64,000 bases of DNA from DATBLY01 sp963705545 (GTDB lineage: Bacteria; Actinomycetota; UBA4738; HRBIN12), in NCBI GenBank assembly GCA_963705545.1, contig CAVPJX010000002.1:372001-436000 (forward strand). The letters are read 5' to 3'. The notes beneath the pieces are model-generated. The model was not told the DNA's origin and searched no databases. It saw only the letters and a program-made list of their open reading frames with translations. Position 1 is the stretch's first letter; every line of letters begins with the position of its first letter. The position numbers and the translations under genes are program-made. This document shows, one piece after another, positions 43,003 through 51,881 of the stretch.

Positions 43003-45015
43003 ATGGCGTCGGAGACCTTCACGTTCTACGTCCAGCCCTGGTACCGGAAGTCGCCGTACTTCGACGCGACGAAGCGGGCCGGCTGCAAGAGCTGGGGCCT
43101 GTACAACCACATGCTGCTGCCGACGCTCTACGACGACCCGATCGCGGAGTACCACGCGCTGCTGAACGACGTGACGATGTGGGACGTCAGCGTCGAGCGG
43201 TGCGTCGAGATCGAGGGGCCCGACGCGTTCGAGCTGACGAACCTGATCACGTGCCGCGACCTGACGAAGGTCGACGTGATGCAGTGCCGCTACGTGTTGC
43301 TGACGGCGGCCGACGGCGGCATCGTGAACGACCCGGTCCTGCTGCGGCTGGCCGAGGACCGGTTCTGGCTGGCGCTGGCCGACTCCGACGCGCTCCTGTT
43401 CGTGGCGGGGGTCGCGGCCGGACGCGGCTTCGACGTGACGATCGGGGAGGCCGACGTGGCGCCGATGCAGGTGCAGGGCCCACGTTCGAAGGACGTGATC
43501 CGCGCGCTGTTCGGGGATGCGGTCGCCGACCTCCGCTACTACTTCTGCGCCGAGGCGGAGGTCGACGGGATCCCCGTCGTCGTCTCCCGGACCGGGTGGA
43601 CCGGCGAGGTCGGCTACGAGGTCTACCTGTGCGACACGTCGCGCGGCGACGACCTGTGGCGCGCCGTCGAGGCGGCGGGCGCGCCGTTCGGGATCCGCCC
43701 GATCGCGCCGTCCGAGGCCCGGCGGATCGAGGCCGGGATCTTCAACTACGGCTCGGACATGCGGATCGAGGACACGCCGCTGCACGTGAGCGGGCTGGAG
43801 CGGTTCGTCGAGTTCGACCAGCCGCACCCGTTCCTCGGACAGGAGGCGCTGGTGCGGCTGCGCGACCGCGGCGTCGATCGCAAGCTCGTCGGGGTCGACA
43901 TCGGCGGCGACCCGATGACCGACGAGGGCGCGCTGAACGACTTCTGGCCCGTCCACGAGCCCGGCGGCGAGCGGATCGGGCGGGTCACGGCGGGCGCGTG
44001 GTCGCCGCGTCTGGAGCGCAACGTCGGGTACGCCTGGGTGCCGGCGAGCCACATGGCCGTGGGGTCCGAGCTCGAGGTCGCGTCGTCGGTCGGTCCACGG
44101 CCCGCGACCGTCTGGGCGCTCCCGTTCGTCGATCCCGAGAAGCGCATCCCGGTCGCGCTGAGGCACGCCGCCGTCCGCCTGGTGGGCTGCTCGGACTACG
44201 ATGCGTGCTTGGCAGGGCGCGAACCTCCGAGCACCTTCGACCACGCCGTCCCGTTCTACGACGAGACGCGGGGATTATCCCGCGGCGCCCTGCGAGGGAC
44301 GACCGACCTCCTGACCGCCCAGCTCCGCGGCTGCCACCGCCTGCTCGATATCGGCGCGGGGACCGGTCTGCTCGCGCTGCCGATGGCGGAGCGAGGGTTC
44401 CGGGTCGACGGGATCGACCTGTCCGAGCCGATGCTGCGGAACCTGCTCGAGAAGGAGCGCGCGGGGACGATCGGCGTGGCGGTTGCCGACGCCACGCGGC
44501 TGCCGTTCCGCAGCGCGTCCTTCGACGGCGCGTACCTGCGCCACGTCCTGCACCTGGTCCCCGAGTGGGCCGCCGTGCTCGCGGAGGTGATGCGGGTCGT
44601 GCGCCCCGGCGGTCGGTTCCTCGCCAGCATCACCGACTACTCCGGCCTGTACGAGGAGGTGCAGCGACGGTTCCTGCACGAGGCCGGCGGCCTTCCGCTC
44701 GCCGTCGGCCTGCCGCCGAACGACCCGGGCTCGCTCGTGAGCGCGATGGCGATGCTCGGCGCCCGGGGGCGCCGCCTACCGCCGGTGCGAGGGCGCCGGA
44801 GCCTCACCCTGGAGCGGTTCCTGCATCACATCGAGCGCGGGCACTACACGTGGACCTGGAACGCCTCGCAACATCAGCGCACCCACGCGGTCCGCCGGCT
44901 CCGGGCGTGGCTCCATCGACGGTTCGGCGACCTGGATCGTCCCGTGGAGCCCGAGTACCTCGTGGAGTGGTGGGCCTTCGATCTTCCGCGGTTGCCGCTA
45001 CCCTCCACGGGGTGA
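43003..45015 (+). CDS. GcvT/DmdA-like aminomethyltransferase copy 2 in one frame with a SAM methyltransferase (probable read-through)
   Basis: The open frame encodes 670 residues. Residues 1-385 are a second GcvT-like protein (QPWYRKSPYFDATKRAGCKSW, GGIVNDPVLLRL, QVQGPRSKDVIR, RTGWTGEVGYEVYL), very similar to the copy at 41203. Residues from about 403 are a class I methyltransferase with motif I LLDIGAGTGLL (about 446), then IDLSEP and VRPGGRFLASI. In copy 1 the protein ends at DPRKDVPKG; here the matching DPEKRIPVA is followed by a TGA (44159-44161) just one frame off. A TACGAT box (44197) 6 nt before TTG 44209 could start the methyltransferase alone. Two genes joined by one extra base are more likely than a true fusion. 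Shine-Dalgarno GGGAGG lies 7 nt before ATG 43003. Confidence 0.75.
   Translation: MASETFTFYVQPWYRKSPYFDATKRAGCKSWGLYNHMLLPTLYDDPIAEYHALLNDVTMWDVSVERCVEIEGPDAFELTNLITCRDLTKVDVMQCRYVLLTAADGGIVNDPVLLRLAEDRFWLALADSDALLFVAGVAAGRGFDVTIGEADVAPMQVQGPRSKDVIRALFGDAVADLRYYFCAEAEVDGIPVVVSRTGWTGEVGYEVYLCDTSRGDDLWRAVEAAGAPFGIRPIAPSEARRIEAGIFNYGSDMRIEDTPLHVSGLERFVEFDQPHPFLGQEALVRLRDRGVDRKLVGVDIGGDPMTDEGALNDFWPVHEPGGERIGRVTAGAWSPRLERNVGYAWVPASHMAVGSELEVASSVGPRPATVWALPFVDPEKRIPVALRHAAVRLVGCSDYDACLAGREPPSTFDHAVPFYDETRGLSRGALRGTTDLLTAQLRGCHRLLDIGAGTGLLALPMAERGFRVDGIDLSEPMLRNLLEKERAGTIGVAVADATRLPFRSASFDGAYLRHVLHLVPEWAAVLAEVMRVVRPGGRFLASITDYSGLYEEVQRRFLHEAGGLPLAVGLPPNDPGSLVSAMAMLGARGRRLPPVRGRRSLTLERFLHHIERGHYTWTWNASQHQRTHAVRRLRAWLHRRFGDLDRPVEPEYLVEWWAFDLPRLPLPSTG
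44197..44202 (+). promoter_or_regulatory. Putative -10 box (TACGAT) for a separate methyltransferase gene starting at TTG 44209
   Basis: The box ends 6 nt before an in-frame TTG at 44209, from which a complete methyltransferase of 268 residues can be read to 45015. The geometry matches the other leaderless starts. Confidence 0.35.
44999..45004 (+). promoter_or_regulatory. Putative -10 box (TACCCT), leaderless, second methyltransferase gene
   Basis: TACCCT ends 7 nt before GTG 45012. It lies inside the preceding coding region, so both read-through and its own promoter may serve the gene. Confidence 0.4.
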
Positions 45016-45797
45016 GCGACCTTCGGTCCGTCGCCTTCGATCGCGCCGCCGAGTACTACGACGCGACCCGCGGGTTCGCGCCCGAGACGGAGGCCGCGAT
45101 GACCGAGCTCCTCCGCGACGAGCTCGGCGGGCGCGGCCGCGTGCTGGAGGTGGGGGTCGGCACCGGACAGGTGGCCCTCCCGCTGAACGCCGCGGGGATC
45201 CCGCTCGTCGGGATCGACCTCGCTCGCGCGATGATGGATCGCTTGATCGCGAAGGCGGGCGGCCTCCCGCCGTTCCCGCTGGTCCAGGCCGATGCCACCC
45301 GGATGCCGCTCGCCGATGACACCTTCGGCGGGGCGTACCTCCGGTGGGTCCTGCATCTGATCCCGGCCTGGGAGGCGGCGCTCGCCGAGATCGTCCGGGT
45401 GCTCCGGCCGGGCGGCGCCCTGGTGGTGTCGCTCGGGTCGTACGGGGGGCCGCGCTCGGAGATCCAGGACCGGTTCACGCAGCTCGCCGGCATCTCGCTC
45501 GAACCGATCGGGCTGACCTGGGACGGCTACGAGCCGCTGGACGACGCGATGCGGGGACTCGGTGCGACCCCGCGGGAGCTCCCCTCGCTGTTCGACCGGG
45601 AGCGGGAGACGCTCGCGACGTTCATCGACGGGATCGCGAACGGCAGATACTCGTGGACCTGGAAGCTCGAGGAGCCCGGCCTCCTCGCGAGCGTCGCGGC
45701 CGAGGTCCGGATCTGGGCCGAGGAGCGGTTCGGACCCCTCGACCGGATCCGCGACGGGACCTACGAGGTCACCTGGCGGGCGTACGACCTTCCCTGA
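45012..45797 (+). CDS. Class I SAM-dependent methyltransferase
   Basis: 261 residues. DRAAEYYDATRGFAPET at the N-terminus, motif I VLEVGVGTGQVALPL (about residues 44-58), IDLARAMMDRL, ADATRMPLADDTFGGAY and IVRVLRPGGALVVSLGSYGG form a UbiE/type 11 methyltransferase. It is a paralogue of the methyltransferase half of the preceding frame: the two share the HYTWTW/RYSWTWK element near the end and the closing WW/WRAYDLP motif. GTG 45012 overlaps the preceding stop. Its last 37 bp overlap the 3' end of the convergent permease gene. Confidence 0.85.
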   Translation: MSDLRSVAFDRAAEYYDATRGFAPETEAAMTELLRDELGGRGRVLEVGVGTGQVALPLNAAGIPLVGIDLARAMMDRLIAKAGGLPPFPLVQADATRMPLADDTFGGAYLRWVLHLIPAWEAALAEIVRVLRPGGALVVSLGSYGGPRSEIQDRFTQLAGISLEPIGLTWDGYEPLDDAMRGLGATPRELPSLFDRERETLATFIDGIANGRYSWTWKLEEPGLLASVAAEVRIWAEERFGPLDRIRDGTYEVTWRAYDLP

Positions 45798-47098
45798 GCC
45801 ACCGTCGGCTCGGCGGCGGTCTCCCGACCGTGCCGGATGTGCTTCCAGGTCAGGTCCAGGACGATCGCCAGGGCGACCGTCGCGACCAGCGCGATCGTCG
45901 ATCCTCGGTCGAGCGAGGTCATCGCGAACACCACGAACGTCCCCACGGTCGTCAGGACCCCGAGCAACAGGGCGAACAGCTTGGCTCCCGTGGTCGAACG
46001 GATCCGGATGTGTCCGATCGTGACCAGCGAGAAGATGCCCAGGGCGACGGCGCTTCCGAGCGAGGCGATCGCGCCTAGGTCGAACGCCATCGCCATCACC
46101 AGCGTGACGGCGACCATGATCAGCAGCCCGATCGGGGCCTGTCGGCGGCCCACCGCGCGGGCCATCACGGGCGGGAACTGCCGCGTCGCGGCCAACTGCT
46201 TGCTGATCCCGGCGACCGGGTAGATCCCGGAGTTGGTCGCGCCGGCCGTCGCGAACACGGCGGTCACGGCCATCAACCAGAACCCCACGCGCCCGAGGTA
46301 GGGCTCGGCCGCCACGGCGATCGCCGTGCCACCCGAGTCGACGACCTCCTTCGGGGTGAGCGTTCCGAACACCCCGAGGGCGACGCCGACGTAGATCACG
46401 GTCGCCACCCCGAGGGCGAGGTACATGGCCCTCGGCAGCTCGCGGCTCGGGTCGGCGAGGTCCTTCGCGGTGAACGACACGACGCCGAACCCCAGGAAGG
46501 CGAAGAACGTGAGCGCGACGCTCGAGATGATCTCGCGCCAGCCCGGGTAGCCGGACGGCGCCAGGAGCGACGGGTCCATGTTGATCACGGTCACGATGGC
46601 GAAGAAGGCCAGGATCCCGATGACCACCTTGACGACGACGCCCTGGACCCGGGCGACGGTCTTCCCGCCGGCGAGGTTCAGGAGCAGGCAGGCCAGCAGG
46701 ATCACGCCCGCGAACACCTTGGCCCACGCCGCGTTCCCGTCCGTGAACATCGCGCTCGCGTAGTTCCCGAACGACACCGCGACCAACGCGGTCACGATGA
46801 TGTTCGATCCGAACACGATCCATGCCATCACGCCGGTGATGTGGCCGTCCCCGAACCCGCGGGAGATGTACTCGAGCAGTCCGCCCGCGGACGGGTACTT
46901 GGCGCCCAGCTTCGCGAACGAGTAGCCCTGGAGCATCGCGATGCCGCCGGCGATCAGGAACGAGAGCCAGACGGCCGCGCCTGCGACGGCGCCGGCCTCT
47001 CCAAGCAAGGCGAAGATCCCGGCGCCCACCATCGCCGCGATCCCGATGAATGCCGCTTGACGAGCGGTGATAGATCTCGTTGCGGACGGTGCGCTCAT
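45761..47098 (-). CDS. Amino-acid permease (APC superfamily)
   Basis: 445 residues with twelve hydrophobic segments. RQAAFIGIAAMVGAGIFALLGEAG at the start is the helix 1 signature of APC transporters (unwound GxG region). FFAFLGFGVVSFTAKDLADPSRELPRAMYLAL is the helix 6 region and following loop. ATNSGIYPVAGISKQLAATRQFPP is the helix 8 region. The family imports amino acids or polyamines with protons or sodium. ATG 47098 has GGAGG 6 nt upstream. The final codons lie antisense to the methyltransferase 3' end (37 bp). Confidence 0.87.
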   Translation of the reverse strand: MSAPSATRSITARQAAFIGIAAMVGAGIFALLGEAGAVAGAAVWLSFLIAGGIAMLQGYSFAKLGAKYPSAGGLLEYISRGFGDGHITGVMAWIVFGSNIIVTALVAVSFGNYASAMFTDGNAAWAKVFAGVILLACLLLNLAGGKTVARVQGVVVKVVIGILAFFAIVTVINMDPSLLAPSGYPGWREIISSVALTFFAFLGFGVVSFTAKDLADPSRELPRAMYLALGVATVIYVGVALGVFGTLTPKEVVDSGGTAIAVAAEPYLGRVGFWLMAVTAVFATAGATNSGIYPVAGISKQLAATRQFPPVMARAVGRRQAPIGLLIMVAVTLVMAMAFDLGAIASLGSAVALGIFSLVTIGHIRIRSTTGAKLFALLLGVLTTVGTFVVFAMTSLDRGSTIALVATVALAIVLDLTWKHIRHGRETAAEPTVAQGRSYARQVTS

Positions 47099-47311
47099 GA
47101 CGACCTCCTCGGCGAGGCCACGACCGGCCGAACCGGTCTTCGAGTCCACCGTAGCCCCGCCGGGTCCGCGGGTCCCGGCCCTCCCGGCCCCCGATCCCCG
47201 GGCCGGAAGGCGAGGGTCCGGACTCCCGTCGCGCCGCTCCGCGGCCGATATCCTGTGCGGACACCTCCGGACGCCGCCCCCGGCGTTCGGGTGAGCGGAG
47301 GAGGGTCCAGG

Positions 47312-48238
47312 GTGCCGATCACGCAGGTCGAGAAGATCTGGATGGACGGAGAGCTCGTGGACTGGGCGGACGCCAAGGTCCACGTGCTCTCCCACGCGCT
47401 GCACTACGGCAGCGGCGTATTCGAGGGCATCCGGGCCTACGAGACCGACCGCGGCGCCGCCGTGTGGCACCTCGACGAGCATCTCCGCCGCCTGTACCGC
47501 TCGGCGAAGCTCTACCACATGGACATCCCGTTCTCGCTCGAGGCGATCACCGAGGCCACGAAGGACGTGATCCGGGCGAACGGCCTGAACGCCTGCTACA
47601 TCCGACCGCTCGTGTTCCGCGGGTACGGCGAGATCGGGGTGAACCCCCTGAACGCGCCCGTCAACGTGATCATCGCGGTCTGGCCCTGGGGAACGTACCT
47701 GGGCGAGGATGCCCTGGAGCAGGGCGTGCGGATCAAGATCAGCAGCTGGCGTCGCAACGGCCAGAACACGATGCCCTCGGCGGCCAAAGGCACCGGACAG
47801 TACCTGAACTCGGTGCTCGCCAAGGTCGAATCGCTGAAGGCCGGGTACGACGAGGCGATCATGCTGAACGAGCAGGGCTTCATCACCGACGGCTCGGGCG
47901 AGAACGTCTTCGTCGTCCGGGGCGGGGAGCTCACGACCCCGCCGACGTCGGCCGGCTGCCTCGACGGGATCACGCGCGGATCGGTGATCCGCATCGCCCA
48001 GGAGCTGGGCTATCGGGTGCACCAGGAGAACCTGGTCCGGACCGACCTGTACAACGCCGACGAGTGCTTCTTCGCGGGGACGGCCGCGGAGCTCACCCCG
48101 ATCCGCGAGGTGGACGACCGGGTCGTGGGCGAGGGCCACCGGGGGCCGGTCACCAAGGAGCTGCAGGGCGCGTTCTTCGCGGCGACGAAGGGCGAGAACG
48201 AGGCCTACCGGTCCTGGCTCACCTACGTGAACGACTGA
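47312..48238 (+). CDS. ilvE: Branched-chain amino-acid aminotransferase
   Basis: 308 residues of the class IV PLP fold. VLSHALHYGSGVFEGIRAY near the start, RPLVFRGYGEIGVNP, Lys159 in SAAKGTGQYLNS as the PLP lysine, NEQGFITDGSGENVFVV and ITRGSVIRIAQELG are all standard for IlvE. The GTG 47312 start is 6 nt after GGAGGAGGG. It interconverts branched-chain amino acids and 2-oxo acids. A likely -10 TATCCT (47249-47254) gives a leader of about 50 nt. The first valine step could feed the isobutyryl-CoA route suggested at 7233. Confidence 0.93.
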   Translation: MPITQVEKIWMDGELVDWADAKVHVLSHALHYGSGVFEGIRAYETDRGAAVWHLDEHLRRLYRSAKLYHMDIPFSLEAITEATKDVIRANGLNACYIRPLVFRGYGEIGVNPLNAPVNVIIAVWPWGTYLGEDALEQGVRIKISSWRRNGQNTMPSAAKGTGQYLNSVLAKVESLKAGYDEAIMLNEQGFITDGSGENVFVVRGGELTTPPTSAGCLDGITRGSVIRIAQELGYRVHQENLVRTDLYNADECFFAGTAAELTPIREVDDRVVGEGHRGPVTKELQGAFFAATKGENEAYRSWLTYVND

Positions 48239-48245
48239 CCCCGAG

Positions 48246-50795
48246 ATGACCGAGGACTCCGAGGCTCGCTACCGGCTGCCGCGCGACGTCGTGCCCTCGC
48301 GGTACGACCTGCTGATCGACGCCGATCTCGACGCCGGAGCGTTCACCGGGACGGTGGATGTGGCGGTGGCGGTGACGGAGCCCGTCCGGGAGATCGTCCT
48401 GAACGCGGTCGACCTCGAGTTGTCGAACGGGGCGGTCACGGCGGGCGACGGCCGCGCGATCGCCGTGAGCGACGTCCGCATCGACCCGGAGACCGAGCGG
48501 GCGCACCTGACGCTGGCGGACGCGGCGGATCCCGGCGACTGGAGCCTGCACCTGGACTTCGCCGGCGCGCTGAACGACAAGCTCGTTGGCTTCTACCGGT
48601 CGACGCACAAGGATCAGGCCGGGGAAACGAAGGTCATCGCGACGACGCACTTCGAAGCCACCGACGCGCGACGGGCGTTCCCCTGCTGGGACGAGCCCGA
48701 CCTGAAGGCGGTCTACGGTGTGACCCTGATCGTGCGGGACGGCCTGACGCCGCTCTCGAACGGCCCCGAGATCGGGCGCGAGGATCTGGGCGACGGCCGG
48801 GTCCGCGTGCGGTTCGCCGACACGATGCCGATGTCGAGCTACCTCGTGGCGTTCGTCGTGGGAGACCTCGAGCTCGTCGACCGGCCCGGCGCCGAGCCGC
48901 CGCAGCGCGTCGCCGTCGTGCAGGGCAAGGAGGAGCTGGCGGCGTTCGCGCTCGACGTCAGCCAGCATGCGCTCGCGTGGTTCTCGGACTACTACGGGAT
49001 CCCGTACCCGGACGCCAAGGTCGACCACGTCGCCCTGCCGGACTTCGCGCAGGGTGCGATGGAGAACCTCGGCTGCATCACGTACCGCGAGATCGCCGTG
49101 CTCGTCGACCCGGCGACGGCGACCCACGGCGAGCAGATGGACGTCGCGGAAACCGTGGCGCACGAGCTCGCGCACATGTGGTTCGGCGACCTGGTGACGA
49201 TGCGGTGGTGGAACGGGCTGTGGCTGAACGAGGCCTTCGCCACGTTCATGTCGATGCTGTGCGTGGACGACTTCCGGCCCGACTGGGAGCTCTGGAACCA
49301 GTTCGCCCGATCGAAGACCGCGGCGCTCGAGATCGACGCCCTGGAGACGACCCGGCCGATCGAGTATCCGGTGCACTCGCCGGACGACGCGAACGGCATG
49401 TTCGACACGCTCACGTACCTGAAGGGCGGGTCGATCCTGCGGATGCTCGAGCAGTACCTGGGCCGCGACCGGTTCCGGGACGGGATCCGCCGCTACCTGG
49501 CGAAGCACGCGCACGGGAACACCGAGACGCACGACCTGTGGGACGCCCTCGAGGAGGAGACCGGTGAGCCCGTGCGCCGGATCATGGACGCCTGGATCTT
49601 CCAGGGGGGCTACCCGGCCATCACGGTCGACATCGACGGCGACACGCTGCGCTTCTCCCAGCGACGGTACCTGCCGTCGGGCCCCGACGACACGACGTGG
49701 CCGGTGCCGCTGCTGGTCCGGCAGACGACGCCGGACGGCTCCTCCCGGACCGAGGCGCTGCTGGTGGAGGCCGAGGGCGCGACCCTGCCGCTGAAGGACG
49801 CCGACGCGGTCGTCGTCGCGAACGCGGGCGGGCATAGCTTCGTCCGCGTCTTCTACGGCGAGGCGCTCGCGGCGCGCATCACGGGCGCGCTCGATCAGCT
49901 CTCGCCGCTGGAGCGGTACGCGCTGGTCGACGACGCGTGGGCCGCGGTCGTGGACGGCACGATGACGGCCTCGGCGTTCTGCCGGTTCGTCGAGGGGTTC
50001 CGCGACGAGACCGACCTGCCGACCTGGCAACTGATCCTGACCGGGCTCGCGTGGTGCGACCGGTTCCTCAACGGTGATGCACGCGACCGGTTCCGTGACT
50101 TCGTCCGCGACCTGGTGATGCCGGGGATCCGGCGCCTCGGATGGGAGCCGCGGGCCGACGAGTCGGACCTCACCCGTTCGCTCCGCGGTTCCCTGATCCA
50201 GGCGCTCGCGGTGCTCGCCGACGATCCCGAGGCGAAGGCGCAGGCGCGCGAGCTGGAGCTCGGCGCCGAGGCGGGCGAGGCGATCGACGCGCACCTGGCG
50301 GCCGCGGCCGTGCAGATCGTGGCGAGCGACGGCGACGCGGGCGACTACGAGCGGTTCCGCCGCAAGATCGCCGACCCGGCGACACCCCAGGAGGAGATCC
50401 GGTACCTCCAGTCGCTGGCGGCGTTCCGCGTCCCCGAGCTGATGGACCGGACCCTCGAGGCGACGCTCACCGACGACGTGCGGTCCCAGGACGCGCCGTT
50501 CCTGCTCGCGCGCTCGACCCTGAACCGCGATCTCGGCTACCGGGCGTGGCGGTTCATCGCCGAGCACTGGGACGAGATGAACGAGCGGTTCGCGAGCTCG
50601 AACATCATCACGCTCACCGCCGCGATCAAGTACCTCTCGGAGCGATCGCAGGCGGACGACGTCGCGGGGTTCTTCGAGACGCACGACATCCCCCAGGCGG
50701 CCCTGCAGCTCCAGCAGAACCTGGAGCGCCAGCGGATCGCCGTGGCGCTGCGGGAGCGCGCGACCCCGGACCTGCGGGCCGCGTTCGACGGCTGA
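48246..50795 (+). CDS. pepN: M1 family zinc aminopeptidase N
   Basis: 849 residues. The substrate-recognition motif GAMENLG occurs at about residue 270, and the zinc site HELAHMWFGDL with the third ligand in LNEAFATFM occurs at about 306-330 (HExxH-x18-E). CWDEPDLKA and the large helical C-terminal ERAP1-like domain fit actinobacterial PepN, which runs to about 850 residues. The enzyme is usually cytosolic; no signal peptide is seen. ATG 48246 lies 7 bp after ilvE, so the two are probably co-transcribed and may share the task of recycling peptide-derived amino acids. Confidence 0.93.
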   Translation: MTEDSEARYRLPRDVVPSRYDLLIDADLDAGAFTGTVDVAVAVTEPVREIVLNAVDLELSNGAVTAGDGRAIAVSDVRIDPETERAHLTLADAADPGDWSLHLDFAGALNDKLVGFYRSTHKDQAGETKVIATTHFEATDARRAFPCWDEPDLKAVYGVTLIVRDGLTPLSNGPEIGREDLGDGRVRVRFADTMPMSSYLVAFVVGDLELVDRPGAEPPQRVAVVQGKEELAAFALDVSQHALAWFSDYYGIPYPDAKVDHVALPDFAQGAMENLGCITYREIAVLVDPATATHGEQMDVAETVAHELAHMWFGDLVTMRWWNGLWLNEAFATFMSMLCVDDFRPDWELWNQFARSKTAALEIDALETTRPIEYPVHSPDDANGMFDTLTYLKGGSILRMLEQYLGRDRFRDGIRRYLAKHAHGNTETHDLWDALEEETGEPVRRIMDAWIFQGGYPAITVDIDGDTLRFSQRRYLPSGPDDTTWPVPLLVRQTTPDGSSRTEALLVEAEGATLPLKDADAVVVANAGGHSFVRVFYGEALAARITGALDQLSPLERYALVDDAWAAVVDGTMTASAFCRFVEGFRDETDLPTWQLILTGLAWCDRFLNGDARDRFRDFVRDLVMPGIRRLGWEPRADESDLTRSLRGSLIQALAVLADDPEAKAQARELELGAEAGEAIDAHLAAAAVQIVASDGDAGDYERFRRKIADPATPQEEIRYLQSLAAFRVPELMDRTLEATLTDDVRSQDAPFLLARSTLNRDLGYRAWRFIAEHWDEMNERFASSNIITLTAAIKYLSERSQADDVAGFFETHDIPQAALQLQQNLERQRIAVALRERATPDLRAAFDG

Positions 50796-51079
50796 CCGAG
50801 CGCGCCCGGAACCAGATCCGCGACCGACGCCGAGCGCTTCAAGGCTGGCGCACGCGGCGACCGATATCTCCCGCGTGGAGCATCACCAGACCCTTCCTCC
50901 TGCGCCGTGGCCGCCGTCTCCCGATCGCCGGGGGACGGAGGTCGACCCGTGGATCGCCCTGACGTTCGTCCCGGCCTCGTGGATCCCTGGGCTGGACCCT
51001 CTCCTGGTGGGAGAACGGGCCCCCTCGTAGCTTCGTCGACTGGAGCTACGAGCCATCCAGCGCCTCCATCGCTTCGCAG

Positions 51080-51738
51080 TTGCTGAAGCCGTACGCGATC
51101 GAAGCGCTCGCGTGGGTCGTGGTCGTCTCGGTGCGGGGGGGCTCGGATGGTGGACCGCGGTCGGGCTCCGACGGGAGCCGGTCAGGTTCTCCGTGGGATG
51201 GAGCGCCATCCCGCTCGCGTTCGTCGCCATCCCGTCGCTGCTGCTCGGGGTCTCGCCCGAGATCGCGGCGAAGGGGTCGACGATCCTGGTGCTCATGGCG
51301 GCCGGCCTCTTCGTCGCTGCCTTCAGCGAGGAGCTCATGTACCGCGGGATCCTCTTGCACGCGCTCTCGCGCGCCTGGGGTGGAACGATCGCCGTTCTCC
51401 TGACGAGCCTGCTGTTCGCCTTGATCCATATCCCGAGTCGCGTAGACCAGATGTCCGGGCCGGCGCTCATCCTGGCGACGGTCGGTCACTTCGGGTTCGG
51501 CGTCTTCATGTGTCGCGTCCGGGTGGCGACCGGGTCGATCTGGTGGCCCACGGCGATCCATGCGCTCTCGAACGTCTTCACGTTCGCCCACCGATGGGAC
51601 GAGACGTTCTTCGATCAGCTCTTCGCCGTGGTGAAGCTCGGCGAGATGTTCATCGGGCTCGGACTCGCGCTGGCGCTCTTGTCCCCGACGTCGGAGCCGT
51701 CGGGACGCCGACGAGCTCGATTCGGGGCTCTCGGATGA
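51080..51738 (+). CDS. CPBP family intramembrane protease, 5' part frame-disrupted
   Basis: The conserved core FSEELMYRGILLHALS, LLFALIHIPSR and THE late helix with HFGFGVF, then WWPTAIHALSNV, identify a CPBP protease. The N-terminal piece YAIEALAWVVVVSVRG is in frame 2, and the core from GLGWWTAVGL is in frame 1. They join perfectly if the G-run at 51135-51141 (seven G) had eight, a classic homopolymer error. Further upstream SWWENGPPRSFVDWSYEPSS in frame 2 also looks coding but lacks a start before a stop near 50957-50959. The interval 50796-51079 therefore probably holds the damaged 5' end. Confidence 0.6.
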
Positions 51739-51797
51739 GCTGACGCGCTGCGCTCGCCGACGTCGCGAGCCGTCGGGACCGCCGACGAGGTCGATCC
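51686..51797. repeat. Imperfect tandem duplication, about 72-bp period
   Basis: A 37- to 40-bp segment beginning CGACGTCG and containing AGCCGTCGGGA and CGCCGACGAG occurs at 51686 and again at 51758 with a few changes. The weaker similarity continues to the GAGCTGACGCGCT and GGCTGACGCACT ends. The first copy codes for the C-terminus of the CPBP protein and the second is intergenic. Confidence 0.5.
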
Positions 51798-51881
51798 GAA
51801 CAACGGTTCCCCGCTCTGGCTGACGCACTCGTCAGCGGTGATCCGGGGTCGGGTCCTGTCTCGATCATCCGAGGAGCGTGT

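Noticed and set aside
44874..47264. 796-residue minus-strand frame over the permease region
   Set aside because: The true amino-acid permease is in a different minus frame (45761-47098); this one is low-complexity.
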